The notes under the pieces: generated by a model
The model's database searches: none
The model's input: only the letters and a program-made list of their open reading frames with translations
What the model was told of the DNA's origin: nothing
In this document: positions 25,247-35,526 of the stretch, in pieces
Layout of the letters: every line of letters starts with the position of its first letter
Position numbering within the stretch: the stretch's first letter is position 1
Translations under genes and position numbers: made by a program
Assembly (NCBI RefSeq): GCF_018614655.1
Contig: NZ_JAGGOG010000006.1
Span: 153,653-217,652 of the forward strand
Direction: 5' to 3'
Length of the DNA: 64,000 nucleotides
Origin: Pseudomonas fluorescens
Lineage (GTDB): Bacteria; Pseudomonadota; Gammaproteobacteria; Pseudomonadales; Pseudomonadaceae

Positions 25247-26221
25247 TTATCGATGAAGGTTGCGCTGCAGCACCTGGTCCATGAGCTGATCCGTTTTCAA
25301 CGCCTCGATCGCCATCGCAGGATGCTTCCCCTCTCCGCGAATATGCGCATTCATCCCCAGTACGTGATGCCACTGGATATGCTCATGATTAGGCACCTCG
25401 AGGCTCAGGTTGACCTTTCCCTCAAGCCGCAAGGGATGCTCATCAAACACCGAGAACGTTATGCGCCCCTGACTGCCAATCAACTCGACACGGTCCTCGC
25501 GACGATCCGCGACAAAGTTCCAGCAGCCCATCCCCAGCGCTCCCGAAGCAAAGCGCCAACTGGCGGTCACCGCATCTTCCGCCGCATAACGCCCCGCCTG
25601 ATGAGCCGTAAAACCGGCCACCTCGACAATGTCCCCCGCCAGGTACTGGAACAGGTCAAAGCCATGACTGGCCAAATCAGCAAAGTACCCACCGCCGGCC
25701 ACCAACGGATCGGTACGCCAGTTGTCAGCACGCTCATCCGCCGATGATGGCGGCTTGCACAAGGTCCAGGTCAGGTGACGCAACTCGCCAATCTGCCCGG
25801 CCTGCAACCAATCACGCACCTGCTGGAAGCGTGGCAGGGAACGCCGGTAATAAGACACAAACAAATGCAGCCCCGCCTGCTCGAATGTGCGCTGCATCAG
25901 CTCACTTTGCCCGGCGTTCAACGACATGGGTTTTTCAACGCAGCAATGCTTGCCTGCCGCCGCCACCATCAGGCTGTACTCAAGGTGGCTGTCGGGCGGT
26001 GTGGCGATGTAGACCGCGTCCACTTCAGGATCATCGATCAACGCTTGGGCGTCGGTGTAAAACCGGGCAATGCCATGACGAGCTGCATAGTCGTGCACGG
26101 CTGCCTCGCGACGCCCCATTACGGCTACCAAGGCAGAACCTGGCGCTTTGTAGAAGGCCGGGCCACTCTTCAATTCAGTGACACTGCCACAGCCGATCAT
26201 GCCCCAGCGTACGGTGTTCAT
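25247..26221 (-). CDS. Gfo/Idh/MocA family oxidoreductase
   Basis: This 324-residue protein has an N-terminal Rossmann domain (RWGMIGCGSVTELKSGPAFY), the family motif EKPMSLNAGQSE with its catalytic-region Lys, and the C-terminal beta-sheet domain (GGGYFADLASHGFDLFQYLA). It should be an NAD(P)-dependent dehydrogenase on a sugar or inositol-like substrate. No transporter or sugar regulator is adjacent, so the substrate is open. Confidence 0.88.
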   Translation of the reverse strand: MNTVRWGMIGCGSVTELKSGPAFYKAPGSALVAVMGRREAAVHDYAARHGIARFYTDAQALIDDPEVDAVYIATPPDSHLEYSLMVAAAGKHCCVEKPMSLNAGQSELMQRTFEQAGLHLFVSYYRRSLPRFQQVRDWLQAGQIGELRHLTWTLCKPPSSADERADNWRTDPLVAGGGYFADLASHGFDLFQYLAGDIVEVAGFTAHQAGRYAAEDAVTASWRFASGALGMGCWNFVADRREDRVELIGSQGRITFSVFDEHPLRLEGKVNLSLEVPNHEHIQWHHVLGMNAHIRGEGKHPAMAIEALKTDQLMDQVLQRNLHR

Positions 26222-26361
26222 CGGTATCCCTCTTCATGTGTACTTTTCAGTCGAGCAGTATCTGCGTTTTCCTGCCGGCCCTCCAGTCTGCGAGGCGAAG
26301 ACCCAGCATGACATTTGTATTACACTTTTATGACAGTCATCCGACCGCGGGGGTACATCCG

Positions 26362-26724
26362 ATGAAGATACGAGCCACGGTCATTTGCGCACACAACGGC
26401 CACATCCTGTTCGTGCGCAAGGCCAGATCAAAATGGGCGCTGCCGGGGGGCAAGGTCGAACGTGACGAGCGGCCAGCAGGCGCGGCAGCCCGGGAGCTGG
26501 AAGAGGAAACCGGGTTAAACGTCGACGGTTTGCTGTACCTGCAGGAGCTGAAGGCGGACAACACCGTGCATCACGTGTTCGAGGCGTCGGTGGTGAATAT
26601 CGACGAGGCCCGGCCGCTCAATGAGATCATCGAGTGCCATTGGCTTCCCTACACCACGCTGGAGCAGTTGGACACGACCCAAGCCACCAGGCAGATTGTC
26701 AGGTCGTTTTTGCGGCGGCTATAG
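26362..26724 (+). CDS. NUDIX hydrolase
   Basis: This 120-residue protein carries a complete NUDIX box: GGKVERDE followed by RPAGAAARELEEETGL, matching Gx5Ex7REUxEExGU. It hydrolyses a nucleoside diphosphate linked to a variable group. The ATG at 26362 opens MKIRATVICAHNG, the natural first strand; upstream in-frame starts add non-family sequence. Its 3' end overlaps the convergent GNAT gene by 26 bp. Confidence 0.88.
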   Translation: MKIRATVICAHNGHILFVRKARSKWALPGGKVERDERPAGAAARELEEETGLNVDGLLYLQELKADNTVHHVFEASVVNIDEARPLNEIIECHWLPYTTLEQLDTTQATRQIVRSFLRRL

Positions 26725-27184
26725 GCGCATCAGCCTGCATAAACAACACCTGGGCGTTGGATTGCGCATCCAGCGTCACAAACCCGAACTTGCGGTACAA
26801 CGCAATCGCCGCGTGGTTGTCGCGGTACACCCGCAAGGTCAAACGCACAGCCCCCGTGCCCTCAATCGCTGCACTGATCAACTGACGTACCAGCACCTCG
26901 CCTATCCCCTGCCCGCGAACAGACGCAGCGACGATGATTCGTCCCAGATGCACACTGCCGGTGGTGACGGTCCAGAACTGGGCAAAAGCCACAGGCGGTC
27001 CCGACCCCATTGCCAGGCAAACGCTTTGACTATCGCCAATCGGCAAGCGATCAGCCAGTTCATGGGGCAGAAACGGAAAAGCCAATCGATCACCGGCCCA
27101 ACGCAGACAAGCCGCGGCATCCGGCAGCCAGTGGGCAATGACCTCATAATCAGAGGCGATGGGCGGGCGAAGGCTCAGGTCCAT
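26699..27184 (-). CDS. GNAT family N-acetyltransferase
   Basis: This protein of about 161 residues has the GNAT acetyl-CoA site IIVAASVRGQGIGEVLVRQL near residue 85, followed by RLTLRVYRDNHAAIALYRKF, the usual motif B, and GFVTLDAQ. The acceptor is unknown. ATGs at 27184, 27199 and 27244 are all in frame; I chose 27184 because it begins the conserved LRPPIASDYEVIAHW part, though its ribosome site is weak. It is not obviously linked to phenazine genes. Confidence 0.78.
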   Translation of the reverse strand: MDLSLRPPIASDYEVIAHWLPDAAACLRWAGDRLAFPFLPHELADRLPIGDSQSVCLAMGSGPPVAFAQFWTVTTGSVHLGRIIVAASVRGQGIGEVLVRQLISAAIEGTGAVRLTLRVYRDNHAAIALYRKFGFVTLDAQSNAQVLFMQADAPIAAAKTT

Positions 27185-27255
27185 GGGCTTATGTCTCATC
27201 AAGGTACAGGCTACAAACACCCTGTAAAAACGAGCGAAGGTCATGCCAACTCACC

Positions 27256-27271
27256 CTACCAGATCTTGTAG
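27256..27271 (+). promoter_or_regulatory. phz box (LuxR-type operator) upstream of phzI
   Basis: CTACCAGATCTTGTAG is a 16-bp imperfect palindrome and the exact reverse complement of the box upstream of phzA. It is centred about 32 bp before a TATAAA at 27295-27300, the spacing at which LuxR-family activators overlap the -35 region. PhzR bound to the PhzI-made signal should activate phzI here, giving positive feedback. Confidence 0.88.
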
Positions 27272-27337
27272 GTGCCAAGCCTGTACAAGTCCTCTATAAA
27301 AACCCGCACTTCCCCCAGCCCCAAGGAAACCCCAGCC

Positions 27338-27928
27338 ATGCACATGGAAGAGCACACGCTGAGCACAATGAGCGACGAACTGAAACTCATGCTAGGTCGC
27401 TTTCGGCACGAACAGTTCGTCGAGAAACTCGGGTGGCGACTGCCGGCCCATCCGCACCAGGCCGGCTGTGAATGGGATCAATACGACACTGAGCACGCCC
27501 GCTACCTCCTGGCCTTCAATGAACAGTGTGCCATTGTTGGCTGCGCCCGCCTGATACCTACCACGCTCCCCAACTTGCTTGAAGGGGTCTTCAGCCATAC
27601 CTGCGCAGGGGCGCCGCCCAAGCATCCAACCATCTGGGAAATGACGCGTTTCACCACCCGCGAGCCGCAATTGGCGATGCCGTTGTTCTGGCGAAGCCTC
27701 AAGACCGCCAGCCTGGCGGGTGCCGATACCATCGTCGGGATCGTCAACAGCACGATGGAGCGCTATTACAAGATCAACGGGGTCAACTACGAACGACTGG
27801 GGCCGGTTACCGTGCACCAGGATGAAAAAGTCCTCGCCATCAAACTCTCGGCCCACCGTGAGCACCACCGCAACGCCCTCGCACCTTCAGCCTTCATGTC
27901 CCGTGCATGGTTGAAAGAGACGGCTTGA
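27338..27928 (+). CDS. phzI: N-acyl-homoserine lactone synthase PhzI
   Basis: This 196-residue LuxI-family enzyme makes the quorum-sensing signal from S-adenosylmethionine and an acyl-ACP. It shows the family's central IVGCARLIPTTLPNLL, the Glu/Arg block IWEMTRF and a C-terminal acyl-chain pocket (INGVNYERLGPVTVHQ). The ATG at 27338 follows AAGGAAA; a short upstream extension is not needed. It faces PhzR, which lies on the opposite strand 48 bp beyond its stop. This is the arrangement in P. fluorescens 2-79 and P. chlororaphis phenazine loci. Confidence 0.93.
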   Translation: MHMEEHTLSTMSDELKLMLGRFRHEQFVEKLGWRLPAHPHQAGCEWDQYDTEHARYLLAFNEQCAIVGCARLIPTTLPNLLEGVFSHTCAGAPPKHPTIWEMTRFTTREPQLAMPLFWRSLKTASLAGADTIVGIVNSTMERYYKINGVNYERLGPVTVHQDEKVLAIKLSAHREHHRNALAPSAFMSRAWLKETA

Positions 27929-27935
27929 TACCGAC

Positions 27936-27959
27936 CGAGTCGTCCTTGCGGCCGACTCG
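27936..27959. terminator. Hairpin between convergent phzI and phzR
   Basis: CGAGTCG and CGACTCG form a 7-bp stem around a 10-base loop in the 48-bp gap between the two stops. No T-run follows on either strand, so it is at best a weak intrinsic terminator, possibly working in both directions. Confidence 0.4.
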
Positions 27960-27976
27960 TCAGTAATGGATGACCC

Positions 27977-28702
27977 TCAGATATAGCCCAGCGCGACGGC
28001 GTAAGACACTGCCTGTACGCGGTTGCTGGCGCCGATTTTGCGTTGGATGTTGCGGTGATGGTAATTCACGGTATCGGTGCACACCCCCATGATCACCCCG
28101 ATCTCCTCCGAGGTCTTGCCGTCGGCCGTCCAGCGCAACACATCACATTCGCGCCCACTGAATTCCACATTCGTATTGAAGACACGTACGTCACTCTCCA
28201 GCTCGGAAATTTTCTCGTGGGCCGCTGCAGCAAACGCTTTGGTCACCGGCTTCAACGCCTCGAACTCCTGAAGGCTGATGATGGTGTCCTTGCGCGCCAG
28301 GCTTAACACCCCGACTCGCCCCTGGGTATTGAACGAGGGTTGTGCCAGGCCGTGGCACAAATTCGAATCGTTGGCTTCAGACCACAGATCAGGGCACCCC
28401 CGGAACAGTTCATTGCTCCACAAAATGGGCGCCGACGAGACTTTGCTGTGCTTCACCGTAGGGTCTATCACCGCGTAATTAGCCGCCTGATATCGCTGCA
28501 CCCACTCCTCGGGATAATTACTGTACATATATGTCCTGGGCCGCATGAACGGGGTCACGCTGCACATGCCGTAGGCAAAAAAGTCAAACCGCAGTTCACG
28601 CAATGCCCTCAACGCGACAACAGTAAACTCCTGCATGTTCATGGTTTGCGCAAAGATACTGTAAAAATAAGCATCCCATCCCAACAGTTGCCCTAATTCC
28701 AT
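27977..28702 (-). CDS. phzR: LuxR-family quorum-sensing activator PhzR
   Basis: This 241-residue regulator has an N-terminal autoinducer-binding domain ([31 protein letters not shown], then ILWSNELF and [14 protein letters not shown]) and a C-terminal LuxR helix-turn-helix ([20 protein letters not shown] with [20 protein letters not shown]). It should bind the PhzI signal and activate the two phz boxes. I chose ATG 28702 ([15 protein letters not shown]), the usual PhzR start; an ATG at 28714 adds four residues. It is divergent from the phenazine operon. Confidence 0.94.
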   Translation of the reverse strand: MELGQLLGWDAYFYSIFAQTMNMQEFTVVALRALRELRFDFFAYGMCSVTPFMRPRTYMYSNYPEEWVQRYQAANYAVIDPTVKHSKVSSAPILWSNELFRGCPDLWSEANDSNLCHGLAQPSFNTQGRVGVLSLARKDTIISLQEFEALKPVTKAFAAAAHEKISELESDVRVFNTNVEFSGRECDVLRWTADGKTSEEIGVIMGVCTDTVNYHHRNIQRKIGASNRVQAVSYAVALGYI

Positions 28703-28966
28703 TTTGAACACCACTAAAGTTGGAAACAGGACGTGAGACTAGACCAACCTGAACTCATGTCAACACACAAAACCACACCGTCATAGACTGCTTCGCGCTC
28801 ACACTGTATTTCTTGCGTCCAATCCAACTAACTAGCCATAGGCCATTGCCCTTGGGCGATATTAGTGGGCCATTACCTCCTCTCAGCCGACGAATGAACC
28901 TACCTCTTCACACTAATGCAACAGTTCGCCCCACGGGCTGCTGCTCACCCACTCATGCCCGAATCA

Positions 28967-28982
28967 CTACAAGATCTGGTAG
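28967..28982 (+). promoter_or_regulatory. phz box upstream of phzA
   Basis: CTACAAGATCTGGTAG lies within the 435-bp gap between phzR and phzA. A TATAAA at 29007-29012 is about 32 bp from its centre, fitting a class II LuxR-type promoter and a leader of about 120 bases before phzA. The rest of the gap is AT-rich and must also hold the phzR promoter; I saw no other gene in it. Confidence 0.92.
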
Positions 28983-29137
28983 TTCCAACCTCAAGAAATG
29001 CAGGTGTATAAACAACACCCACTCAACACCGCCACGAAGGCGCAATAGTTAAAAACTGTAAATATTGACCCAGGTCAATTAACTAAATATTCACTTGATA
29101 TTCGAAAATCCCAATTCAACTAAGGAGGATATTGCCC

Positions 29138-29629
29138 ATGCCTGCCTCGCTTTCCCCTAGCGGCTTTAACGATCATCTTGAACTTCGCCAAAAAAATCGG
29201 GCCACCGTCGAACAGTACATGCGCACTAACGGCAAAGATCGCCTGCGGCGCCATGAGCTGTTCACGCAGGATGGCAGTGGCGGCTCCTGGAACACCGAGA
29301 CCGGTGAACCCCTTATGTTTAAAGGCCACCCGAAGCTGGCCGCCCTCGGTGTCTGGCTGGAGAAGTGCTTTCCAGACTGGCAATGGCACAACGTCCGGGT
29401 GTTTGAAACCGACAATCCCAACCACTTCTGGGTGGAAAGCGACGGCCGCGGCAAGTCCCTGGTGCCCGGCTACCCGGAGGGTTATTGCGAAAACCATTAC
29501 ATCCACTCCTTTGAACTGGACAACGGCAAGATCACGCAAAACCGTGAATTCATGAACCCCTTCGAACAACTTCGCGCCTTGGGCATCCCTGTTCCAAAGA
29601 TCAAGCGTGAAGGTATTCCCGCCTCATAA
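29138..29629 (+). CDS. phzA: Phenazine biosynthesis protein PhzA
   Basis: This 163-residue SnoaL-like small dimer pairs with PhzB to speed condensation of two aminocyclohexenone molecules into the tricyclic phenazine skeleton. It shows [20 protein letters not shown] near the start, WQWHNVRVFETDNPNHFWVE and IPVPKIKREGIP at the end. ATG 29138 follows TAAGGAGG; it is the first gene of the operon. It is a close paralogue of the next gene. Confidence 0.95.
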   Translation: MPASLSPSGFNDHLELRQKNRATVEQYMRTNGKDRLRRHELFTQDGSGGSWNTETGEPLMFKGHPKLAALGVWLEKCFPDWQWHNVRVFETDNPNHFWVESDGRGKSLVPGYPEGYCENHYIHSFELDNGKITQNREFMNPFEQLRALGIPVPKIKREGIPAS

Positions 29630-29655
29630 GCCCCTTTATCCATTGGAGATTGAGC

Positions 29656-30147
29656 ATGCCTAATAGCGCAGCGCTACAACTAGCCACTCGTGACACCACT
29701 GAACTTCGCCGCAAGAACCGCGCCACGGTCGAGCAGTACATGCGTACCAAAGGCAAGGACCGCCTGCGCCGTCATGAACTGTTTACCGAAGACGGTTCAG
29801 GCGGCTTATGGACCACCGACACCGGTGCGCCCATTGTAATCAGTGGCAAAGCCAAGTTGGCCGAACATGCTGTTTGGTCACTCAAGTGCTTCCCTGACTG
29901 GGAGTGGTACAACGTCAAGGTATTTGAAACCGACGATCCCAATCATATCTGGGTGGAGTGCGACGGCCACGGCAAGATCCTCTTCCCTGGTTACCCGGAA
30001 GGCTATTACGAGAACCACTTCCTGCACTCCTTCGAGCTGGAAGACGGCAAAGTAAAACGCAATCGCGAGTTCATGAACGTCTTTCAACAACTACGCGCCC
30101 TGGGTATTGCGGTACCGCAAATCAAGCGTGAAGGCATTCCTACTTAA
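29656..30147 (+). CDS. phzB: Phenazine biosynthesis protein PhzB
   Basis: This 163-residue paralogue of PhzA lies 26 bp downstream. PhzB carries the catalytically important acid/base residues for condensation. It reads [39 protein letters not shown] and [15 protein letters not shown] 29656 follows TTGGAG. The high similarity to PhzA reflects the tandem duplication found in pseudomonad phz operons. Confidence 0.95.
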   Translation: MPNSAALQLATRDTTELRRKNRATVEQYMRTKGKDRLRRHELFTEDGSGGLWTTDTGAPIVISGKAKLAEHAVWSLKCFPDWEWYNVKVFETDDPNHIWVECDGHGKILFPGYPEGYYENHFLHSFELEDGKVKRNREFMNVFQQLRALGIAVPQIKREGIPT

Positions 30148-30170
30148 TCCCTCGGGAGAGTGATCGCATC

Positions 30171-31373
30171 ATGGAAGACTTACTGAGACGGGTTCTAAGT
30201 TGCGAAGCGTTCCAGCAGCCTCAATGGAGCGAGCCCTCACAATTACATGACGCGCAGGCCTACCTAAGGGACAGCGCGTCACTGATTCGAGCAGAGGACA
30301 TCCTGGTGCTACGCGCTACGTTGGCGCGTGTGGCAGCAGGCGAAGCAATGATCATCCAGTCCGGTGACTGCGCCGAGGACATGGATGAAAGCGCTCCCAG
30401 GCATGTGGCCCGCAAAGCCGCGGTACTGGACATCCTGGCCGGCGCGTTCCGGCTGGTGACCCAGCAACCGGTGGTGCGGGTGGGACGGATTGCCGGGCAG
30501 TTTGCCAAGCCCCGTTCCAACAATAGCGAACGCATCGGCGATGTCGAATTGCCGGTGTATCGCGGCGACATGGTCAATGGCCGCGAGGCCGTCTGCGGCC
30601 ATCGCCAGCATGATGCCCAACGCCTGGTTCGAGGCTATCGCGCCGCGCAGGACATCATGCACCACCTGGGCTGGAAAGAGCCGGCAGGTCAGGAGCAACT
30701 CAGCGACTCACCGGCCTGGACCAGCCATGAAATGCTGGTGCTCGACTACGAATTGCCACAACTGCGCCGGGACGAACAGGGCCGGGTATTTCTCGGTTCG
30801 ACCCACTGGCCATGGATCGGCGAGCGCACCCGTCAGTTGACGGGTGCGCACGTAGCGCTACTCAGCGAAGTGCTCAACCCGGTGGCCTGCAAGGTCGGCC
30901 CCGACATCACCCAGGACCAGTTGCTGAGCCTGTGCGAGCGCCTTGACCCCAAGCGCGAACCCGGACGGCTGACCCTGATTGCCCGCATGGGCGCCCACAA
31001 GGTCGCCGATCGCCTGCCACCGCTGGTTGAAGCGGTGCGCCATGCCGGCCACAAGATCATCTGGCTGAGCGACCCGATGCACGGCAACACCATCGTCGCG
31101 CCCTGCGGCAACAAGACCCGCATGGTGCAGACCATCACCGAGGAAATCACTGCCTTCAAGTATGCCGTGACCTCGGCCGGGGGCGTGGCCGCCGGCCTGC
31201 ACCTGGAAACCACTCCCGATGACGTCAGTGAGTGCGCTTCAGATACCGCCAGCCTGACCCAGGTTGCCAGCCACTACAAAAGCCTGTGCGATCCGCGCCT
31301 GAATCCCTGGCAGGCCATTACCGCGGTGATGGCCTGGAAAAACCTGCCCTCTTCCACCCCTGCTTCCCTTTGA
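30171..31373 (+). CDS. phzC: 3-deoxy-7-phosphoheptulonate synthase PhzC (class II)
   Basis: This 400-residue plant-type (class II) DAHP synthase feeds the shikimate pathway for phenazine production and escapes normal aromatic feedback because it is of the short form. Visible motifs are [46 protein letters not shown] and [10 protein letters not shown]. The start at 30171 follows GGGAGAG. It is the third gene of the operon. Confidence 0.95.
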   Translation: MEDLLRRVLSCEAFQQPQWSEPSQLHDAQAYLRDSASLIRAEDILVLRATLARVAAGEAMIIQSGDCAEDMDESAPRHVARKAAVLDILAGAFRLVTQQPVVRVGRIAGQFAKPRSNNSERIGDVELPVYRGDMVNGREAVCGHRQHDAQRLVRGYRAAQDIMHHLGWKEPAGQEQLSDSPAWTSHEMLVLDYELPQLRRDEQGRVFLGSTHWPWIGERTRQLTGAHVALLSEVLNPVACKVGPDITQDQLLSLCERLDPKREPGRLTLIARMGAHKVADRLPPLVEAVRHAGHKIIWLSDPMHGNTIVAPCGNKTRMVQTITEEITAFKYAVTSAGGVAAGLHLETTPDDVSECASDTASLTQVASHYKSLCDPRLNPWQAITAVMAWKNLPSSTPASL

Positions 31374-31388
31374 CTGGAGTTTGTCGCC

Positions 31389-32012
31389 ATGACCGGCATT
31401 CCATCGATCGTCCCTTACGCCCTGCCTACTTCCCACGACCTGCCCGCCAATCTCGCGCAATGGAGCATCGACCCCGAGCGCGCCGTGCTGCTGGTGCATG
31501 ACATGCAGCGCTACTTCCTGCGGCCCTTGCCCGACGCCTTGCGTGAAGAAGTGGTGAGCAATGCCGCGCGCATTCGCCAGTGGGCAGCCGACAACGGCGT
31601 GCCAGTGGCCTACACCGCCCAACCGGGCAGCATGAACGAGGAGCAACGCGGGCTGCTCAAGGATTTCTGGGGCCCCGGCATGAAGGCCAGCCCGACCGAC
31701 CGTGAGGTGGTCGACGCCTTGACGCCCAAGCCCGGTGACTGGCTGCTGACCAAGTGGCGCTACAGCGCGTTCTTCAACTCCGACCTGCTGGAGCGCATGC
31801 GCGCCAGCGAGCGCGATCAATTGATCCTCTGCGGGGTGTACGCCCATGTCGGGGTACTGATTTCCACCGTGGATGCCTACTCCAACGATATCCAGCCCTT
31901 CCTCGTTGCCGACGCCATCGCCGACTTCAGCAAGGCGCACCACTGGATGGCCATCGAATACGCCGCCAGCCGTTGCGCCATGGTCATCACCACCGACGAG
32001 GTGGTGTCATGA
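31389..32012 (+). CDS. phzD: Isochorismatase PhzD
   Basis: This 207-residue cysteine-hydrolase-fold enzyme converts 2-amino-2-deoxyisochorismate to trans-2,3-dihydro-3-hydroxyanthranilate and pyruvate. The catalytic Asp is in [15 protein letters not shown] and the catalytic Lys in [26 protein letters not shown] holds the position of the usual Cys, here Ala-His as in other PhzD proteins. Its stop overlaps the phzE start as ATGA. Confidence 0.95.
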   Translation: MTGIPSIVPYALPTSHDLPANLAQWSIDPERAVLLVHDMQRYFLRPLPDALREEVVSNAARIRQWAADNGVPVAYTAQPGSMNEEQRGLLKDFWGPGMKASPTDREVVDALTPKPGDWLLTKWRYSAFFNSDLLERMRASERDQLILCGVYAHVGVLISTVDAYSNDIQPFLVADAIADFSKAHHWMAIEYAASRCAMVITTDEVVS

Positions 32013-33922
32013 GCCAAGCCGCCGCCCATCTCATGCAGCGCATCCTGCAACCGGCTCCCGAGCCGTTTGCCCTGTTGTACCGCCCGGAGTCCAGCGGGCC
32101 CGGCCTGCTGGATGTGCTGATTGGGGAAATGTCTGAGCCACAGGTCCTGGCCGATATCGACTTGCCTGCCACCTCGATCGGCGCGCCGCGCCTGGATGTA
32201 CTGACGCTGATTCCCTACCGCCAGATCGCCGAACGCGGCTTCGAGGCGGTAGACGATCAGTCGCCGCTGCTGGCGATGAAAATCACCGAGCAGCACTGCA
32301 TCGGCATCGAGCAATTGCTGGAGTTGCTGCCCAACGTGCCGATCCAGTTGAACAGCGAACGCTTCGACCTCAGCGACGCGAGTTACGCCGAGATCGTCAG
32401 CCAGGTGATCGCCAACGAAATCGGCTCAGGTGAAGGCGCCAACTTCGTGATCAAGCGCACTTTTCTGGCCGAGATCAGCGAGTACGGCCCGGCCAGTGCG
32501 CTGTCGTTCTTTCGTCATCTGCTGGAACGGGAGAAAGGTGTCTACTGGACCTTCATTATCCACACCGGCAACCGCACCTTCGTCGGGGCATCCCCAGAGC
32601 GCCACATCAGCGTCAAGGATGGGCTCGCGGTGATGAACCCCATCAGCGGCACTTACCGCTACCCACCCGCCGGCCCTAACCTGACGGAGGTCATGGAGTT
32701 TTTGGCCGACCGCAAGGAGGCCGACGAGCTGTACATGGTGGTGGATGAAGAGCTGAAAATGATGGCGCGCATTTGTGAAGACGGCGGCCACGTCCTCGGC
32801 CCCTACCTCAAGGAAATGGCGCACCTGGCCCACACCGAGTACTTCATCGAAGGCAAGACCCGGCGCGATGTGCGCGAAATCCTGCGTGAAACCCTGTTCG
32901 CCCCCACCGTCACCGGCAGCCCGCTGGAAAGCGCCTGCCGGGTGATCCAGCGCTATGAGCCGCAAGGCCGCGCGTACTACAGCGGCATGGCCGCGCTGAT
33001 CGGCAGCGATGGCAAGGGCGGACGCTCGCTGGACTCGGCGATCCTGATTCGCACCGCCGACATCGATAACAGCGGCCAGGTACGGATCAGCGTGGGCTCG
33101 ACCATCGTGCGCCATTCCGAACCGATGACCGAGGCTGCCGAAAGCCGGGCCAAGGCCGCCGGCCTGATTGCCGCACTGAAAAACCAGGCGCCTTCGCGCT
33201 TCGGCAGCCACCTGCAAGTGCGTGCCGCCTTGGCCAGCCGCAATGCCTACGTCTCGGACTTCTGGTTGATGGACAGCCAGCAGCGGCAACAGACCCAGGC
33301 CGACTTCAGTGGGCGCCAGGTGCTGATCGTCGACGCCGAAGACACCTTCACCTCGATGATCGCCAAGCAACTGCGGGCCCTGGGCCTGGTGGTGACAGTG
33401 TGCAGCTTCAGCGACGACTACAGCTTTGACGGCTACGACCTGGTGATCATGGGTCCCGGACCCGGTAACCCAAGTGACGTCCATCAGCCAAAGATCGACC
33501 ATCTGCACGTGGCCATCCGTTCCTTGCTCAGCCAGCAGCGGCCATTCCTTGCGGTGTGCCTGAGTCATCAGGTGCTGAGCCTGTGCCTGGGCCTGGAACT
33601 GCAGCGTAAAACCATTCCCAACCAGGGAGTGCAAAAACAAATCGACCTGTTTGGCAGCGCCGAACGGGTGGGTTTCTACAACACCTTCGCCGCCAGGAGT
33701 TCGAGTGACCACCTGGACATCAACGGCATTGGCACCGTCGAAATCAGCCGCGACAGCGAGACCGGCGAGGTGCATGCCCTGCGTGGACCGTCGTTTGCCT
33801 CCATGCAGTTTCATGCCGAGTCACTGCTGACCCAGGAAGGCCCGCGCATCATCGCCGACCTGCTGCGCCACGCCCTCATCCACACACCTGTCGACAGCAA
33901 CGCTTCGGCCGCCGGGAGATAA
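32009..33922 (+). CDS. phzE: 2-amino-2-deoxyisochorismate synthase PhzE
   Basis: This 637-residue two-domain enzyme diverts chorismate into phenazine synthesis. The N-terminal anthranilate-synthase-like domain (to about 390) has [20 protein letters not shown] and the metal-binding region [15 protein letters not shown]. The C-terminal class I glutamine amidotransferase has GPGPGNPSD, the catalytic Cys in [13 protein letters not shown] and the His/Glu in [15 protein letters not shown]. It starts within the phzD stop codon. Confidence 0.95.
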   Translation: MSQAAAHLMQRILQPAPEPFALLYRPESSGPGLLDVLIGEMSEPQVLADIDLPATSIGAPRLDVLTLIPYRQIAERGFEAVDDQSPLLAMKITEQHCIGIEQLLELLPNVPIQLNSERFDLSDASYAEIVSQVIANEIGSGEGANFVIKRTFLAEISEYGPASALSFFRHLLEREKGVYWTFIIHTGNRTFVGASPERHISVKDGLAVMNPISGTYRYPPAGPNLTEVMEFLADRKEADELYMVVDEELKMMARICEDGGHVLGPYLKEMAHLAHTEYFIEGKTRRDVREILRETLFAPTVTGSPLESACRVIQRYEPQGRAYYSGMAALIGSDGKGGRSLDSAILIRTADIDNSGQVRISVGSTIVRHSEPMTEAAESRAKAAGLIAALKNQAPSRFGSHLQVRAALASRNAYVSDFWLMDSQQRQQTQADFSGRQVLIVDAEDTFTSMIAKQLRALGLVVTVCSFSDDYSFDGYDLVIMGPGPGNPSDVHQPKIDHLHVAIRSLLSQQRPFLAVCLSHQVLSLCLGLELQRKTIPNQGVQKQIDLFGSAERVGFYNTFAARSSSDHLDINGIGTVEISRDSETGEVHALRGPSFASMQFHAESLLTQEGPRIIADLLRHALIHTPVDSNASAAGR

Positions 33923-33924
33923 CC

Positions 33925-34761
33925 ATGCACAAATACGTGATCATCGACGCCTTTGCCAGCGTCCCGCTGGAAGGCAATCCGGTCGCGGTGTTCTTTGACG
34001 CCGATGACTTGCCGGGCCCGCAAATGCAGCGCATCGCCCGGGAGATGAACCTGTCGGAAACCACCTTCGTGCTCAAACCACGTAACGGCGGCGATGCGCT
34101 GATCCGGATTTTCACCCCGGTCAACGAATTGCCTTTCGCCGGACACCCTTTGTTGGGTACAGCCATTGCTTTGGGTGCACACACCGACAATCACCGGCTG
34201 TACCTGGAAACCCGGATGGGCACCATCGCCTTTGAACTGGAGCGCCAGAACGGCAGCGTCATCGCCGCCAGCATGGACCAGCCGATACCCACCTGGACGG
34301 CCCTGGGGCGCGACGCCGAATTGCTCAAGGCTTTGGGTATCAGCGGCTCGACCTTTCCCATCGAGATCTATCACAACGGCCCGCGCCATGTGTTTGTCGG
34401 CCTGCCGAGCATCGAAGCATTGTCGGCCCTGCACCCCGACCACCGTGCCCTGTCCAGCTTCCACGATATGGCCATCAACTGTTTTGCCGGCGCGGGACGA
34501 CGTTGGCGCAGCCGGATGTTCTCGCCGGCCTATGGCGTGGTCGAGGATGCAGCCACGGGTTCCGCTGCCGGGCCCTTGGCGATTCATCTGGCGCGTCATG
34601 GCCAGGTCGAATTCGGCCAGCAGGTCGAGATTCTCCAGGGCGTGGAAATCGGCCGCCCTTCACTCATGTTCGCCAGGGCTGAAGGCTGCGCCGATCAACT
34701 GACGCGAGTTGAAGTATCAGGCAATGGCGTCACGTTCGGGCGGGGGACCATCGTTCTATGA
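33925..34761 (+). CDS. phzF: trans-2,3-dihydro-3-hydroxyanthranilate isomerase PhzF
   Basis: This 278-residue diaminopimelate-epimerase-fold enzyme isomerises dihydrohydroxyanthranilate to the reactive ketone. The catalytic Glu is in [12 protein letters not shown] at about residue 45, and [12 protein letters not shown] and [20 protein letters not shown] form the paired glycine-rich active-site walls. Its start follows the phzE stop by two bases, and its stop overlaps phzG by four bases. Confidence 0.95.
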   Translation: MHKYVIIDAFASVPLEGNPVAVFFDADDLPGPQMQRIAREMNLSETTFVLKPRNGGDALIRIFTPVNELPFAGHPLLGTAIALGAHTDNHRLYLETRMGTIAFELERQNGSVIAASMDQPIPTWTALGRDAELLKALGISGSTFPIEIYHNGPRHVFVGLPSIEALSALHPDHRALSSFHDMAINCFAGAGRRWRSRMFSPAYGVVEDAATGSAAGPLAIHLARHGQVEFGQQVEILQGVEIGRPSLMFARAEGCADQLTRVEVSGNGVTFGRGTIVL

Positions 34762-35426
34762 ACAGTTCAGTACAAGGCAAGCCGCTGTTGGGTAAAGGCA
34801 TGTCGGAATCCCTTACCGGCACACTGGATGCGCCGTTCCCCGAGTACCAGTCGCTGCCCGCCAATCCCATGAGCGTGCTGCACAACTGGCTGGAGCGCGC
34901 GCGGCGCGTGGGCATCCGCGAACCCAAGGCGCTGGCGCTGGCCACGGCTGACGGCCAGGGCCGGCCCTCTACGCGCATCGTGGTGATCAGTGAAATCAGC
35001 GACACCGGAGTGCTGTTCAGCACCCACGCCGGCAGCCAGAAAGGCCGTGAACTGGCGCATAACCCGTGGGCCTCGGGGGTGTTGTATTGGCGTGAAACCA
35101 GTCAGCAGATCATCCTCAACGGCCTGGCCGTGCGCTTGCCGGATGCCAAGGCTGATGAGGCGTGGTTGAAGCGCCCTTATGCCACGCATCCGATGTCATC
35201 GGTGTCGCGCCAGAGTGACGAACTGACGGATGTACAGACCATGCGCGACGCCGCCAGGGCGCTGGCCGACGTTCAAGGCCCGCTACCGCGTCCTGAGGGA
35301 TATTGTGTGTTTGAGCTGCGGCTAGAGTCGTTGGAGTTTTGGGGGAATGGCCAGGAACGGTTGCATGAGCGGTTGCGGTATGACCGCAGCGACACGGGCT
35401 GGACGGTACGGCGTTTGCAGCCCTGA
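34758..35426 (+). CDS. phzG: FMN-dependent oxidase PhzG
   Basis: This 222-residue protein of the pyridoxamine-5'-phosphate-oxidase fold oxidises the tricyclic intermediate to phenazine-1-carboxylate. FMN-binding stretches are [34 protein letters not shown] and [15 protein letters not shown]. It is the last gene of the operon. No phzO, phzH, phzM or phzS lies downstream, so the predicted product is phenazine-1-carboxylic acid. Confidence 0.95.
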   Translation: MNSSVQGKPLLGKGMSESLTGTLDAPFPEYQSLPANPMSVLHNWLERARRVGIREPKALALATADGQGRPSTRIVVISEISDTGVLFSTHAGSQKGRELAHNPWASGVLYWRETSQQIILNGLAVRLPDAKADEAWLKRPYATHPMSSVSRQSDELTDVQTMRDAARALADVQGPLPRPEGYCVFELRLESLEFWGNGQERLHERLRYDRSDTGWTVRRLQP

Positions 35427-35526
35427 GTAGTATGGGGGTCTGGACGGATTGGCGTTCGGTTGTCCTGTAGATACCGTCTTGCGCGTCATCAGGCAAGAGC
35501 CCTGTCCAGCCATACAGTTGGCCCGT

